A program made the translations under genes and the position numbers. DNA of 64,000 nt from DATFDN01 sp963818725. Lineage in GTDB: Bacteria; Pseudomonadota; Alphaproteobacteria; Acetobacterales; Acetobacteraceae. Position 1 is the stretch's first letter, and each line of letters opens with the position of its first letter. Below are positions 18,374-26,056 of this stretch, piece after piece. The stretch lies in NCBI GenBank assembly GCA_963818725.1, contig CAWFTU010000007.1, positions 1 through 64,000 of the forward strand. Direction: 5' to 3'. The notes under the pieces were generated by a model. That model was given only the letters and a program-made list of their open reading frames with translations. It was not told where the DNA came from and did not search any database.

Positions 18374-19365
18374 ACCCCGACTACGGATAAGCCTCGATTT
18401 GTTGGCCGCTGCGGGAGATGGAAGGTTTGCCGGGTCTGAAGGCGTAAGCGACGAGGCAGGACAGGACATGGACCATGGCGTTCACGACCGACCGGTGGCG
18501 TGAATGCTCAAGCCCCATTTCGCATTTGAGGATATCGAGCACGGTCTCGATGACGAAGCGCTTGCGCAGCATGATCTTGTCAGCGAGGGGCATGAGGTAG
18601 TTCTTCATGTTCCGCCGGATGCCGGTGATGAGATGCAGGCCACGTTGCCAGAGTTTGTTGAACAGTTCGTGGCCAATATAGCCTTTGTCGGCATAAAGCT
18701 TACCCGCCAGGTGCCTGGTCATCTCATCCAGCACGGTGCTGTCGGCGGTGTTGCCGGGGGTGATCTTCAGCGCCACGATCTGGCCCTTGTGGTTGATCAC
18801 GAAGTGCAGCTTGAGCCCGTAGAACCACCCCATGCTGGTCTTGCCCCGCGCGGCCAGGCCGTCGAAGACCTTGTGGCGGTGAATCCGACGATTGTGACAG
18901 ACGGCGAGCTGGGTTGAGTCGGCGAAGTAAACACCGGTCTGCTCGCCGCTGAGGCTGTGCAGCAGCACCATCAGGGGGACGAACAGCCGCGGCACCAGGC
19001 TGACGAAGCGGTCGTAGTGCGGCAGGTCGCCGAAGCAGGCGCGGTGCTGATGGCCGACCCCGTAGAGGTAGAACGCCTTGAAGTGCTTGAACGGCGAGAG
19101 GTGAAACAGCACCACGATGAGCAGCATCTCGGACCGAGACAGCTTGCCGGTGCGCTGCCGGGTCATCGGCGAGGGGATCAGCCGGTGCGCTTCCCAGTCC
19201 TCGAACACCCTGCAGAAGTCATCGAGACAGCAGTAGAGCGCTGTGATATCCACCGCCATTGAGGGGATCCTTCGGAACCAGGTTTGAGGCTCAGTCGTCG
19301 CAAACCGATGCTGCCAAACCCTTGATCCTTTGGGAATCCCCTCACCCCTTATCCGTAGTTCGGGT
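18374..19365 (-). mobile_element. IS982-family element, copy 1 (992 bp)
   Basis: Ends ACCCCGACTACGGATAAG and, on the other side, CTTATCCGTAGTTCGGGT. The 6-bp target duplication TAGTTA is at 18368-18373 and 19366-19371. Copy 2 at 51768-52759 has the same length and a TATTTA duplication. Confidence 0.95.
18381..19259 (-). CDS. IS982-family transposase (DDE)
   Basis: 292 residues, full length. The start MAVDITALYCCLDDFCRVFE and later FADSTQLAVCHNRRIHRHKV, MGWFYGLKLHFVINHKGQI and LYADKGYIGHELF are IS982 landmarks, with the aspartates of the DDE site in the first and third motifs. Intact, so probably active. Differs from copy 2 by only a few substitutions (for example ADS versus ANS, where copy 2 loses the presumed first catalytic Asp). 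Confidence 0.95.
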   Translation of the reverse strand: MAVDITALYCCLDDFCRVFEDWEAHRLIPSPMTRQRTGKLSRSEMLLIVVLFHLSPFKHFKAFYLYGVGHQHRACFGDLPHYDRFVSLVPRLFVPLMVLLHSLSGEQTGVYFADSTQLAVCHNRRIHRHKVFDGLAARGKTSMGWFYGLKLHFVINHKGQIVALKITPGNTADSTVLDEMTRHLAGKLYADKGYIGHELFNKLWQRGLHLITGIRRNMKNYLMPLADKIMLRKRFVIETVLDILKCEMGLEHSRHRSVVNAMVHVLSCLVAYAFRPGKPSISRSGQQIEAYP

Positions 19366-19426
19366 TAGTTATAGATCCGGCTGCCATTACCTTGGATAGA
19401 AGCTGAGGGCCACCACGTCCTCGGAC

Positions 19427-20511
19427 ATGAAGCACGTGGACATGCGCAAGCTGGCTCCGGCGGCCCAGGAAGAAAGACGGCGACAGGTGATCGGCCTGCG
19501 CCAGAGCGGTGCGAACTATGCGGCAATCGCCGCCCAGGTCGGGCTCAGCCAAACCGGCGTGTTCGACATCTGCAAGCGTTTTGACGCCCAGGGCGAGACG
19601 GGGCTGGTCAGCGGCAAGCGCGGGCGCAAGCCAGACGAGCAGAAGCTGCTGACGACGGCACAGGAGAGGGAGATCCAGCGGCTGATCTGCCGCCGTGTGC
19701 CCGACGAGTTGGGCCTGGACTTTGCGCTGTGGAGCCGGGCGGAGCAGCCGAAGGTTCCATGGACGCAGTCCATGGAATGGCTGCGGAGGGGGCGGTGGGT
19801 GCGCTCATCCGCCGCCAGTATGGCGTGCGCCTGGCGGTGCGCACCACCGGCACGCACCTGGCACGCTGGGGCTTCACCGCGCAAAAGCCGCTGCGGCGGG
19901 CCCATGGGCAGCAACCGGCAGCGGTGCGCGATTGGCTGCGCCGGGAGTATCCAGCGATTGTCGCCCGGGCCCGGCGGGCGCGTGGGGTGATCTTCTGGGG
20001 CGACGAGACCGGGCTGCGCGCCGAGGACGTGCGCGGTCGTTCCTACGCGCTCCCCGGCAAGACACCCGTCGTGCGGCCCAACCAGCGCCGCATCGGGCGG
20101 GGCCTGATCTCGGCGGTCAGCAACCGAGGCGAGTTGCGCTGGCAGGTGCTGGACGGCGCGATCAAGGCGCCGGTGCTGATCGGCTTCCTGCAACGCCTGA
20201 TCCGTGATGCCGGGCGCAAGGTGTTCCTGATCCTCGACCGGCTGCCAGTGCACCGTTCGGCGGTGGTGCGTGAGTGGCTCGCCCGGCACAAGGCGCAGAT
20301 CGAGGTCTTCTACCTGCCGTCCCACAGTCCGGAACTCAATCCGGATGAAGGGCTGAATGCCGACCTCAAGCGGCACGTCACCCGCAAGCCGCCAATGCGC
20401 AGCAAACAGCAGCTCAAGCAGGCCGCCATCAGCCACATGCGTCGGCTGGCCAAGTCGCCCGCCCGGGTCCGCAGCTTCTTCCGCCAGAAGTCCATGCGCT
20501 ATGCGGCATGA
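19427..20511 (+). pseudogene. IS630-family transposase with a 50-bp insertion
   Basis: The N-terminal HTH part (MKHVDMRKLAPAAQEERRRQ, GLSQTGVFDICKRF) and the catalytic part (GVIFWGDETGLRAEDV, FLILDRLPVHRS, YLPSHSPELNPDEGLNADLK) lie in two frames. Removing 19741-19790 exactly joins LWSRA to AVGALIRRQYGV and restores one ORF of about 345 residues. No other lesion is seen, so the enzyme would be intact without the insert. Confidence 0.92.
19741..19790 (+). repeat. 50-bp hairpin element, copy 2 (inside IS630-D transposase)
   Basis: Order: GGA, GCAGCC, GAAGG, TTCCATGGAC, GCA, GTCCATGGAA, T, GGCTGC, GGAGGG. Both stems are perfect. The preceding four bases are GGGC. Same orientation as the host gene. 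Clean insertion without target duplication. Confidence 0.88.
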
Positions 20512-21391
20512 TTCAAGATAATGACAGCCGGATCTATAAATATCGGGATTAGACCTATAAAGCTGTCAATGCAGAGGACAGTCAACACTCCTACAGTGAA
20601 GGCCGAAAGATGGGTCAGCATGATGGCAAGATATCCATAATCAATAAACCATGCACAGACAGCTTTTGATATAACTGTAATTATTACTAGCCTGAGATTG
20701 TGTCCAATGGTTTCTATGAGTTGCGTTCTTATCAACTCACGACGCTGGCGTAGCCTCTCAGCAATGCCCTCATCTCTAGGCAAGCCATACCCAACATCGC
20801 TTGTCGCGATAACGATCATGAATGCGATTGTGAATGGCAGCACTATAGCCGAAACCTGAATGATGTCGCTTGATATGGCTAGGAATACTCTCGTTGGCAT
20901 TATGCCGAAAAAGAGTGCCGCAACAAGGAGGTATATGTCGCGAGCCCTCTTGAGTTTCCCAAACCTCCTCATGCGGATAGCCTTGAAATAGTCTGCGGGC
21001 TGACATTGTAACTGCGAGCTATGGAGCGCAGCGTTTCGCCGTCCACGTCGCGTCCCTTGATCGCTTCGCGCTGTTGGTGAAGGGTAAGCTTCGGCTTGCG
21101 CCTGAATTTCACGCCCTTGGCCTTGGCATCGGCGCGGCTGGCCGTGCGTTCGAGGATGCGGCGGCGTTCGAGCTTGGCGGCAACGTCAAGCATGGCAAGC
21201 ACCAGCTCGGCAAAGTCGCCGGTCGTGTCTAGCACCGGCTCCGCGAGCGAACGAAGGCCTGCCCCTGCTTTCTGGATGTCGCGGGCGATGATCAGCAGGT
21301 CCGTTGTGTCGCGCGAGAGCCGGTCAACGGCGGGCGTGATGACGATATCCCCCGGAGCAAGGGCGGCAAGCAGCTTCTTGAGCTGTGACCG

Positions 21392-21789
21392 GTCGGCATG
21401 GGTGGCGGTGATCTTCTCGCGGAAGATCTGCACACACTGTGCGGCGGTGAGTTGGGCAACCTGGCCGGTGAGGTCTTGGGCGTCAGTCGAGACATGGCGT
21501 AATCGCGCGGCCGGCCTGGGTGCCTGATCCGTTCCCCTTCCGCCCGCGCGTCTGCTGAGATCGGCTCCGGTCTCGACCAAGGAGGGCAGCGTCGGCATGG
21601 GTGGCGGTGATCTTCTCGCGGAAGATCTGCACACACTGTGCGGCGGTGAGTTGGGCAACCTGGCCGGTGAGGTCTTGGGCGTCAGTCGAGACATGGCGTA
21701 ATCGCGCGGCCGGCCTGGGTGCCTGATCCGTTCCCCTTCCGCCCGCGCGTCTGCTGAGATCGGCTCCGGTCTCGACCAAGGAGGGCAGC
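21392..21789. repeat. 199-bp perfect-looking tandem duplication
   Basis: Units 21392-21590 and 21591-21789, both starting GTCGGCATGGGTGGCGG and ending GACCAAGGAGGGCAGC. Each unit holds about 100 bp of the resolvase gene and the about 98-bp left end of the IS110 element. It therefore arose after the IS110 insertion. Confidence 0.9.
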
Positions 21790-22827
21790 ATGGGCTCGTA
21801 TGTCGCGTTCGACGTCTCGCTCCGCACCACCAGTGTCCACGTCATGGACGAGGCGGGCCGCTGCCTCTGGCGCGGCAAGTGCGCCACCGAGCCCGAGGCA
21901 CTCACCGCGGTCGTGCGCGAGCATGCGCCCGAGGTGGTGCGCATCGGCCTGGAGACCGGCTTCCTCTCGACCTGGCTCTGCCACGCATTGGCCGAGGCCG
22001 GCCTGCCCGTGGTGTGCATGGATGCGCGTCAGGCCAAGGCGGTGCTACAGGTCAGGCCCAACAAGACCGACGCCAACGACGCCGAGGGCCTGGCGCAGCT
22101 GCTGCGCACCGGCTTCTTTCGCCAGGTCCGGGTCAAGTCCTGGGATGGCATGCTGCTCCGCAACCTCGTCACCGCTCGCCGCCAGCTCGTGCGCACCGCG
22201 GTGGACCTCGCCAATCAGATCCGCGGCATCCTGAGGACGTTCGGCCTGGCGCTGCCGCCGGGCGGTGGCGGCCGGCACTTCGAGGCGAGTGTGCGCGAGC
22301 GCGCGCCGATGCGCCCGGGGCTGGGCTTGATCGTGCTGCCCCTGCTCGAGGCTTGGCGCGCGGTGCGGGATCGGGTTGTCGTGCTCGACAAGGCGGCCGT
22401 TGCGGCCGCCCGGCGCGACCAGCGCTGTCGGCTGTTGATGACGGCGCCCGGCGTCGGCGCGATCACGGCGCTGACTTACGTCGGCACGGTGGAAGACCCC
22501 GCGCTGTTCCAGGGCGCCCGCGCCGTCGGCGCCTGGCTCGGGCTGACACCCAGCCGCTATCAGTCCGGCGAGATCGACGTCTCAGGACGCATCTCGCGCT
22601 GCGGCGACCCATTGCTGCGCACCTACCTCTACGAGGCCGCCAACCAGGTGCTGACCCGCTCGCGCTCGGACAGCGCCTTGAGGCGGTGGGGGCTGATGCT
22701 GAAGGCGAGGAGCGGCCACAAGAAGGCCGTCGTTGCCGTGGCCCGCAAGCTCTCGGCCATCCTGCATGCGATGTGGTCCAGCGGCGAGGCGTTCTGCGCG
22801 GAACCCGCCCTGGCCAAGGCCGCGTGA
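21790..22827 (+). CDS. IS110-family transposase (DEDD recombinase)
   Basis: 345 residues, full length. The N-terminal RuvC-like DEDD domain shows FDVSLRTTSVHVMDE (first Asp), IGLETGF (Glu) and RPNKTDANDAEGLAQ (Asp pair). The C-terminal Transposase_20 domain has TAPGVGAITALTYVGTVEDP, the LGLTPSRYQSGE motif with the catalytic-type serine region VSGRISRCGD. The start follows AAGGAGGGCAGC. Intact and possibly active; acts with an element-encoded guide RNA as known for the family. Confidence 0.95.
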   Translation: MGSYVAFDVSLRTTSVHVMDEAGRCLWRGKCATEPEALTAVVREHAPEVVRIGLETGFLSTWLCHALAEAGLPVVCMDARQAKAVLQVRPNKTDANDAEGLAQLLRTGFFRQVRVKSWDGMLLRNLVTARRQLVRTAVDLANQIRGILRTFGLALPPGGGGRHFEASVRERAPMRPGLGLIVLPLLEAWRAVRDRVVVLDKAAVAAARRDQRCRLLMTAPGVGAITALTYVGTVEDPALFQGARAVGAWLGLTPSRYQSGEIDVSGRISRCGDPLLRTYLYEAANQVLTRSRSDSALRRWGLMLKARSGHKKAVVAVARKLSAILHAMWSSGEAFCAEPALAKAA

Positions 22828-23087
22828 CGGTATAGGAGCGAGATCACCAGTTCCGCCCGCCCTGGCGGAAGAGGCGTCCCTGCCGGGACGTGGTCAGGAC
22901 CATCACGATATGCCCGCCGCGGCGAAGAGACCGCGTTCGCTGACATTGTGAGGTTCCCCCACCGGAAACCATCGTGCGGCAGCGGCACAGTCCCTGACCG
23001 CGGAGACAACCCTGAACCGGCAGAGCGTCCGCTCAAGGCAAGCGAAGCAGATGAAAAAGAGCTTGACCGGGGAGGCGCGATTAGACA
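22828..23087 (+). ncRNA. Candidate bridge/seek RNA region of the IS110 element
   Basis: IS1111-group elements encode their guide RNA in the non-coding end after the transposase. Here that end is 260 bp, without an ORF, and starts with the potential hairpin CGCCCGCCCTGGCGG near 22855-22870. The left leader is only 98 bp, which argues for an RNA on this side. No RNA structure was computed; this is a position-based inference. Confidence 0.3.
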
Positions 23088-23110
23088 ACGCGGGCGTAGC
23101 CGTAAATCAT

Positions 23111-23191
23111 GCGCTGATTATGGAACAGAATTTAGGAACAGGAAAGCGAGGTTTTATCAGGGCCTTGGGTTTGTTCCGTAATTCTTGACAG
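23111..23191. other. Short AT-rich junction segment
   Basis: 81 bp between the resolvase start and the first direct repeat, with no ORF or recognised site. It replaces the yafQ tail that would be expected upstream of the resolvase in the proposed ancestral operon. Confidence 0.4.
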
Positions 23192-23456
23192 TCGGCCACT
23201 ACGCCAGGCTCGGTGCGGCTCGGAAGAATATCGAGACCATGTGGCCCTCGCTGCCGATCCGGCTGGCGCCGGTCGATGCGGCGCTTTCCGATGAAGCCGG
23301 ATGTTGCGTCCGATCAAGATGGAACGGGATTTGTCCCTGGGCGACCGTTACTGCCTGGCGCTGGGCACGCGCGAGAAGTTGGCAGCGCCGACTGCTGAGC
23401 GGCGGTGGCCGGAGATTGCAAGCGTGGCTGGCGTGGTGGTCGAACTGATCCGCTGA
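23192..23456 (+). pseudogene. vapC toxin (PIN domain) C-terminal remnant, copy 1
   Basis: The plus strand reads GHYARLGAARKNIETMWPSL, then PIRLAPVDAALSDEAG and, after a one-base shift, MLRPIKMERDLSLGDRYCLA and ending in VVVELIR. GHYAxLG, PVDxxLSDEAG and LSLGDRxCLALG are standard in VapC PIN nucleases. The N-terminal catalytic Asp region is missing and the frame is broken, so it is dead. Confidence 0.7.
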
Positions 23457-23512
23457 CCAAAGCCCGGAGCGTCTCGCCAGGTTTGCGCGTGACAGACATG
23501 ACGGGGAGTTCC

Positions 23513-23857
23513 TTACGCGACCTCGGTAGGCGCAACCCCGGTCATCCGCCCGATCAGCGCGACATACCCCGCGATCGTCTCCCGCAAATCCAGCCGGTCC
23601 GTTGCGAAGCGCCGCGCCCCCTCGCGCAGCCGCCGTGCCAGCGTCTGGTCGTCGAGCACACGGAGCACCGCCTTGGCCAGCGCCGCCGGATCGTGGAACG
23701 GCACCAGAAGCCCGGTCTCTTCCGAGGTGACGAACTCCCGCACCGGCATCGTGTCGCTGCCGATCACAGCGCAGCCCATCGCCAGCGCCTCGCGCAGCGA
23801 CCAGGACGCGACGAACGGGTAGGTCAGATAGACATGCGCGTCGGAGCGTTGCAGCAT
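23513..23857 (-). pseudogene. Duplicated C-terminal fragment of the GT4 glycosyltransferase
   Basis: Carries the last about 114 residues (LQRSDAHVYLTYPFVASWSL to the stop) of the gene at 24807-26048, as part of the direct repeat. In the present arrangement it is joined to ATGATTTACGGCTAC from the resolvase start, giving a short ORF MIYGYRMLQRSDAHV that has no enzyme core. Confidence 0.85.
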
Positions 23858-23871
23858 CCGGTAGCCGTAAA

Positions 23872-24153
23872 TCATAGGCCAAGCTCGCTGTGGGAACCCA
23901 AGCGGATCAGCCGCAAGGTGGAGGCGTCGGGCTTTTCGTAAATCAGCACAAGGTCGGGCCTGATGTGGCAGTCGCGATAGCCTGACCATTCGCCGGAAAG
24001 CGCATGGTCGCGGTGCCGCTCCGGCAGGGGAGCGTCGGCCATGAGCTGTTCCAGCACTGTGGACAGGATGGTTTCAAGGTTAGCGCGATGCCGTCCTTTC
24101 CACTCCCGCCGGTAGTCGCGCTTGAATTGGGTGGTGCGCTCAATCTCCCTCAT
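23872..24153 (-). CDS. yafQ: YafQ-family mRNA interferase toxin
   Basis: 93 residues of RelE/ParE fold. YafQ landmarks are TTQFKRDYRREWKGRH, LPERHRDHALSGEWSGYRDC and the catalytic-type IRPDLVLIYEK with a final RLGSHSELGL. Histidines of the HRDH and SHSEL motifs match the ribosome-dependent RNase site of E. coli YafQ. The start overlaps the antitoxin by 14 bp. The stop overlaps a broken resolvase start, so a recombinase probably once followed in the operon. Confidence 0.88.
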   Translation of the reverse strand: MREIERTTQFKRDYRREWKGRHRANLETILSTVLEQLMADAPLPERHRDHALSGEWSGYRDCHIRPDLVLIYEKPDASTLRLIRLGSHSELGL

Positions 24154-24403
24154 TCAGATCCCGAAGCAGGGCATCCACGCTTTTGAACCGCGGCAGGTCG
24201 CCGCCGCGGGCTTCCCTCATGGCAGCAATCGTCTTGGCGTTTGGCACCAGTGGCTCAAAGGGCAACGCCTTCTCGGCGGCGACGCGCCTGAGCAACAGCC
24301 GAAATGCATCGGACAGGGAAAGCCCCATGGCCTCCAGCACGGCGGCGGCTTCGCTCTTGGTGGCCTCGTCGATGCGGGCGCGGACAACGGTGTTGGCAGT
24401 CAT
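24140..24403 (-). CDS. dinJ: DinJ/RelB-family antitoxin
   Basis: 87 residues from the ATG preceded by AAGGAGACGCAGCC. The ribbon-helix-helix N-terminus (MTANTVVRARIDEATKSEA, then AVLEAMGLSLSDAFRLLLRR) binds DNA and the acidic C-terminus (VDALLRDLNEGD) should wrap the toxin. A longer frame to 24493 has no support. It neutralises YafQ and probably represses the operon through the palindrome at 24422. Confidence 0.9.
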   Translation of the reverse strand: MTANTVVRARIDEATKSEAAAVLEAMGLSLSDAFRLLLRRVAAEKALPFEPLVPNAKTIAAMREARGGDLPRFKSVDALLRDLNEGD

Positions 24404-24421
24404 GGCTGCGTCTCCTTGTGG

Positions 24422-24434
24422 GCTACAATGTAGC
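24422..24434. promoter_or_regulatory. Palindromic operator candidate of dinJ-yafQ
   Basis: Perfect inverted repeat GCTACA-A-TGTAGC centred 25 bp upstream of the dinJ start. Ribbon-helix-helix antitoxins bind such short palindromes, so this is a good autoregulation site. An AT-rich segment (TTTTTGGGATAATTTT) just upstream could hold the promoter. Confidence 0.6.
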
Positions 24435-24485
24435 TCATAGCCAATTGTTTGTCCAGATTTTTGGGATAATTTTCGGCCATAGTTT

Positions 24486-24750
24486 TCGGCCACTACGCCA
24501 GGCTCGGTGCGGCTCGGAAGAATATCGAGACCATGTGGCCCTCGCTGCCGATCCGGCTGGCGCCGGTCGATGCGGCGCTTTCCGATGAAGCCGGATGTTG
24601 CGTCCGATCAAGATGGAACGGGATTTGTCCCTGGGCGACCGTTACTGCCTGGCGCTGGGCACGCGCGAGAAGTTGGCAGCGCCGACTGCTGAGCGGCGGT
24701 GGCCGGAGATTGCAAGCGTGGCTGGCGTGGTGGTCGAACTGATCCGCTGA
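24486..24750 (+). pseudogene. vapC toxin C-terminal remnant, copy 2
   Basis: Same sequence as 23192-23456: GHYARLGAARKN at the broken left edge through LSLGDRYCLALG to VVVELIR and a stop, with the same one-base frame break. It is convergent with the GT4 gene. The left edge abuts the dinJ promoter segment, so the toxin-antitoxin cassette probably inserted into an older vapC. Confidence 0.7.
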
Positions 24751-25151
24751 CCAAAGCCCGGAGCGTCTCGCCAGGTTTGCGCGTGACAGACATGACGGGG
24801 AGTTCCTTACGCGACCTCGGTAGGCGCAACCCCGGTCATCCGCCCGATCAGCGCGACATACCCCGCGATCGTCTCCCGCAAATCCAGCCGGTCCGTTGCG
24901 AAGCGCCGCGCCCCCTCGCGCAGCCGCCGTGCCAGCGTCTGGTCGTCGAGCACACGGAGCACCGCCTTGGCCAGCGCCGCCGGATCGTGGAACGGCACCA
25001 GAAGCCCGGTCTCTTCCGAGGTGACGAATTCCCGCACCGGCATCGTGTCGCTGCCGATCACAGCGCAGCCCATCGCCAGCGCCTCGCGCAGCGACCAGGA
25101 CGCGACGAACGGGTAGGTCAGATAGACATGCGCGTCGGAGCGTTGCAGCAT
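24486..25151. repeat. 666-bp direct repeat, right copy
   Basis: Second copy of the repeat at 23192-23857. This one is continuous with the complete GT4 gene, so it is the original and the left copy is the duplicate. Confidence 0.92.
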
Positions 25152-26048
25152 CTGCCGATAGACGTCGTATCCGATTCGGCCGGGCAGGACCACGCGCGTC
25201 GTATCGAGCGCGTCGCCGAGTTCCTCGAGCATCTGCTGCCGCCACGTACCGCACGGTGGCAATGCGCCATAGCTGACGCCATCCCCCCCGACGAGCACGA
25301 CCTTGATGTCCTTGCGTGCCTTCAGCAATCGAGGCAGCGCCCGCATGACGACATGGAACCCGCGATAGGGCTCAAGGTCGCGCGCGACATAGGTCACGAG
25401 CTTGTCGTCGGGCGTGACGCGCACCCCACCCACCTCCAGCGCGGTGCGCCGCGATTGGGGATCGGGCCGGCACAGATCAAGGTCGGCGCCCTCGCGCAGC
25501 AGGGTGATTTGCGGCTGCGCCCACTCGGGGTAGGTCGACCGCTGCCACTCGGTCGGGCTCTGTCCCTGCTTCTCCAGCGCCAGTGCCAGCAGGTTCACCA
25601 CGTTCTTCGCCCGCACCCGCGCGAACGCCTCCGGCTCCATTGGGAACTCCGGGTCGAAGTTCACGTCCGCGCCGTGCAGCCGATAGAAGAACTCCAGGTA
25701 GCCGAGAATGGGGGCGTCAAGCCAGACATCCGGTAGGCTCAGAAGCTCGCCCCAGCCGTGATGGCCGATGATCGCGTCCGGCGTGAAGCCGAGCTGGCGC
25801 AAGCTCCGCGCCGTGACTGCGACGGCCTCGGCGCGCCGCATCGCGGTGTCGAAGTCGCGCGCCGCCTCATGCACCGCCCCCGCCATGGCAGGCGCCGGCG
25901 GGCGGTACGGCACCTTGCGCACGCCAGCGAGCCGATTCTCATTGGGCTCCGTCACGAAGACGATCTCGTGCCGGCCTGTTGCCGCCAGGTGACGGACAAT
26001 GTGCAGGAACTGGCCCGGAAAGTTTTGATGGACGAACAGCAGCCGCAC
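24807..26048 (-). CDS. Glycosyltransferase family 4
   Basis: 413 residues from a GTG (VRLLFVHQNFPGQFLHIVRH); the ORF extends further upstream only in an Arg/Gly-rich frame. It shows a GT-B fold: N-terminal acceptor part with GHHGWGELLSLPDVW and the donor part with YVARDLEPYRGFHVVMRALP, RIGYDVYRQMLQRSDAHVYL and EALAMGCAVIGSDTMPVREF. Retaining sugar transfer from a nucleotide sugar is expected. It ends the secretion/glycosylation operon, 8 bp after the unknown gene. Its 3' end is duplicated at 23513-23857. Confidence 0.9.
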   Translation of the reverse strand: MRLLFVHQNFPGQFLHIVRHLAATGRHEIVFVTEPNENRLAGVRKVPYRPPAPAMAGAVHEAARDFDTAMRRAEAVAVTARSLRQLGFTPDAIIGHHGWGELLSLPDVWLDAPILGYLEFFYRLHGADVNFDPEFPMEPEAFARVRAKNVVNLLALALEKQGQSPTEWQRSTYPEWAQPQITLLREGADLDLCRPDPQSRRTALEVGGVRVTPDDKLVTYVARDLEPYRGFHVVMRALPRLLKARKDIKVVLVGGDGVSYGALPPCGTWRQQMLEELGDALDTTRVVLPGRIGYDVYRQMLQRSDAHVYLTYPFVASWSLREALAMGCAVIGSDTMPVREFVTSEETGLLVPFHDPAALAKAVLRVLDDQTLARRLREGARRFATDRLDLRETIAGYVALIGRMTGVAPTEVA

Positions 26049-26056
26049 GAAGGCGC

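Larger units (their letters stand above)
19374..20534 (+). mobile_element. IS630-family element (D), 1161 bp
   Basis: Inverted ends GATCCGGCTGCCATTACCTT and, inverted, AAGATAATGACAGCCGGATC. TA duplication at 19372-19373 and 20535-20536, as expected for IS630. It sits inside the AT-rich membrane-protein gene. Confidence 0.93.
18333..20972 (-). pseudogene. AT-rich multipass membrane protein, split by IS630 and IS982
   Basis: The main part (20972-20535) encodes MRRFGKLKRARDIYLLVAAL and four to five hydrophobic segments with a central basic linker (ERLRQRRELIRTQ). An IS630 interrupts it in IPIFI. Removing the IS630 and the adjacent IS982 gives a direct in-frame continuation TILLSALTWGPP and a stop at 18333-18335, restoring about 159 residues. 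The start overlaps the resolvase stop as ATGA, so both belonged to one operon. No known family is recognised. Low GC suggests import. Confidence 0.75.
21692..23087 (+). mobile_element. IS110-family element, IS1111-like group
   Basis: About 1.4 kb. Subterminal inverted repeats TAATCGCGC (7 bases inside the left end) and GCGCGATTA (about 4 bases inside the right end) match the IS1111 pattern, as does the lack of terminal inverted repeats and target duplication. A 98-bp left leader precedes the transposase and 260 bp follow it. Borders were placed by rejoining the resolvase gene and are good to one or two bases. Confidence 0.85.
20969..23110 (-). pseudogene. Small serine resolvase/invertase, split by IS110
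   Basis: The first residues MIYGYARV are at 23110-23088 and the rest (STDAQDLTGQVAQLTAAQ onward) at about 21492-20969. Joined they give a Tn3-type resolvase of about 185 residues with the catalytic Ser in YARVST, ITPAVDRLSRDTTDLL and a C-terminal helix-turn-helix (ETLRSIARSYNVSPQTISRL). IS110 plus a 199-bp tandem duplication separate the parts. The stop overlaps the membrane-protein start (ATGA). A second copy of its first 13 bases overlaps the yafQ stop at 23863-23875, suggesting the original order dinJ-yafQ-resolvase-membrane protein. Confidence 0.8.
23192..23857. repeat. 666-bp direct repeat, left copy
   Basis: Matches 24486-25151 at a constant offset of 1294 with one difference noticed (GAACTCCC versus GAATTCCC). 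It contains the 3' part of a vapC remnant and the 3' part of the GT4 gene. The two copies flank the dinJ-yafQ segment. Confidence 0.92.
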
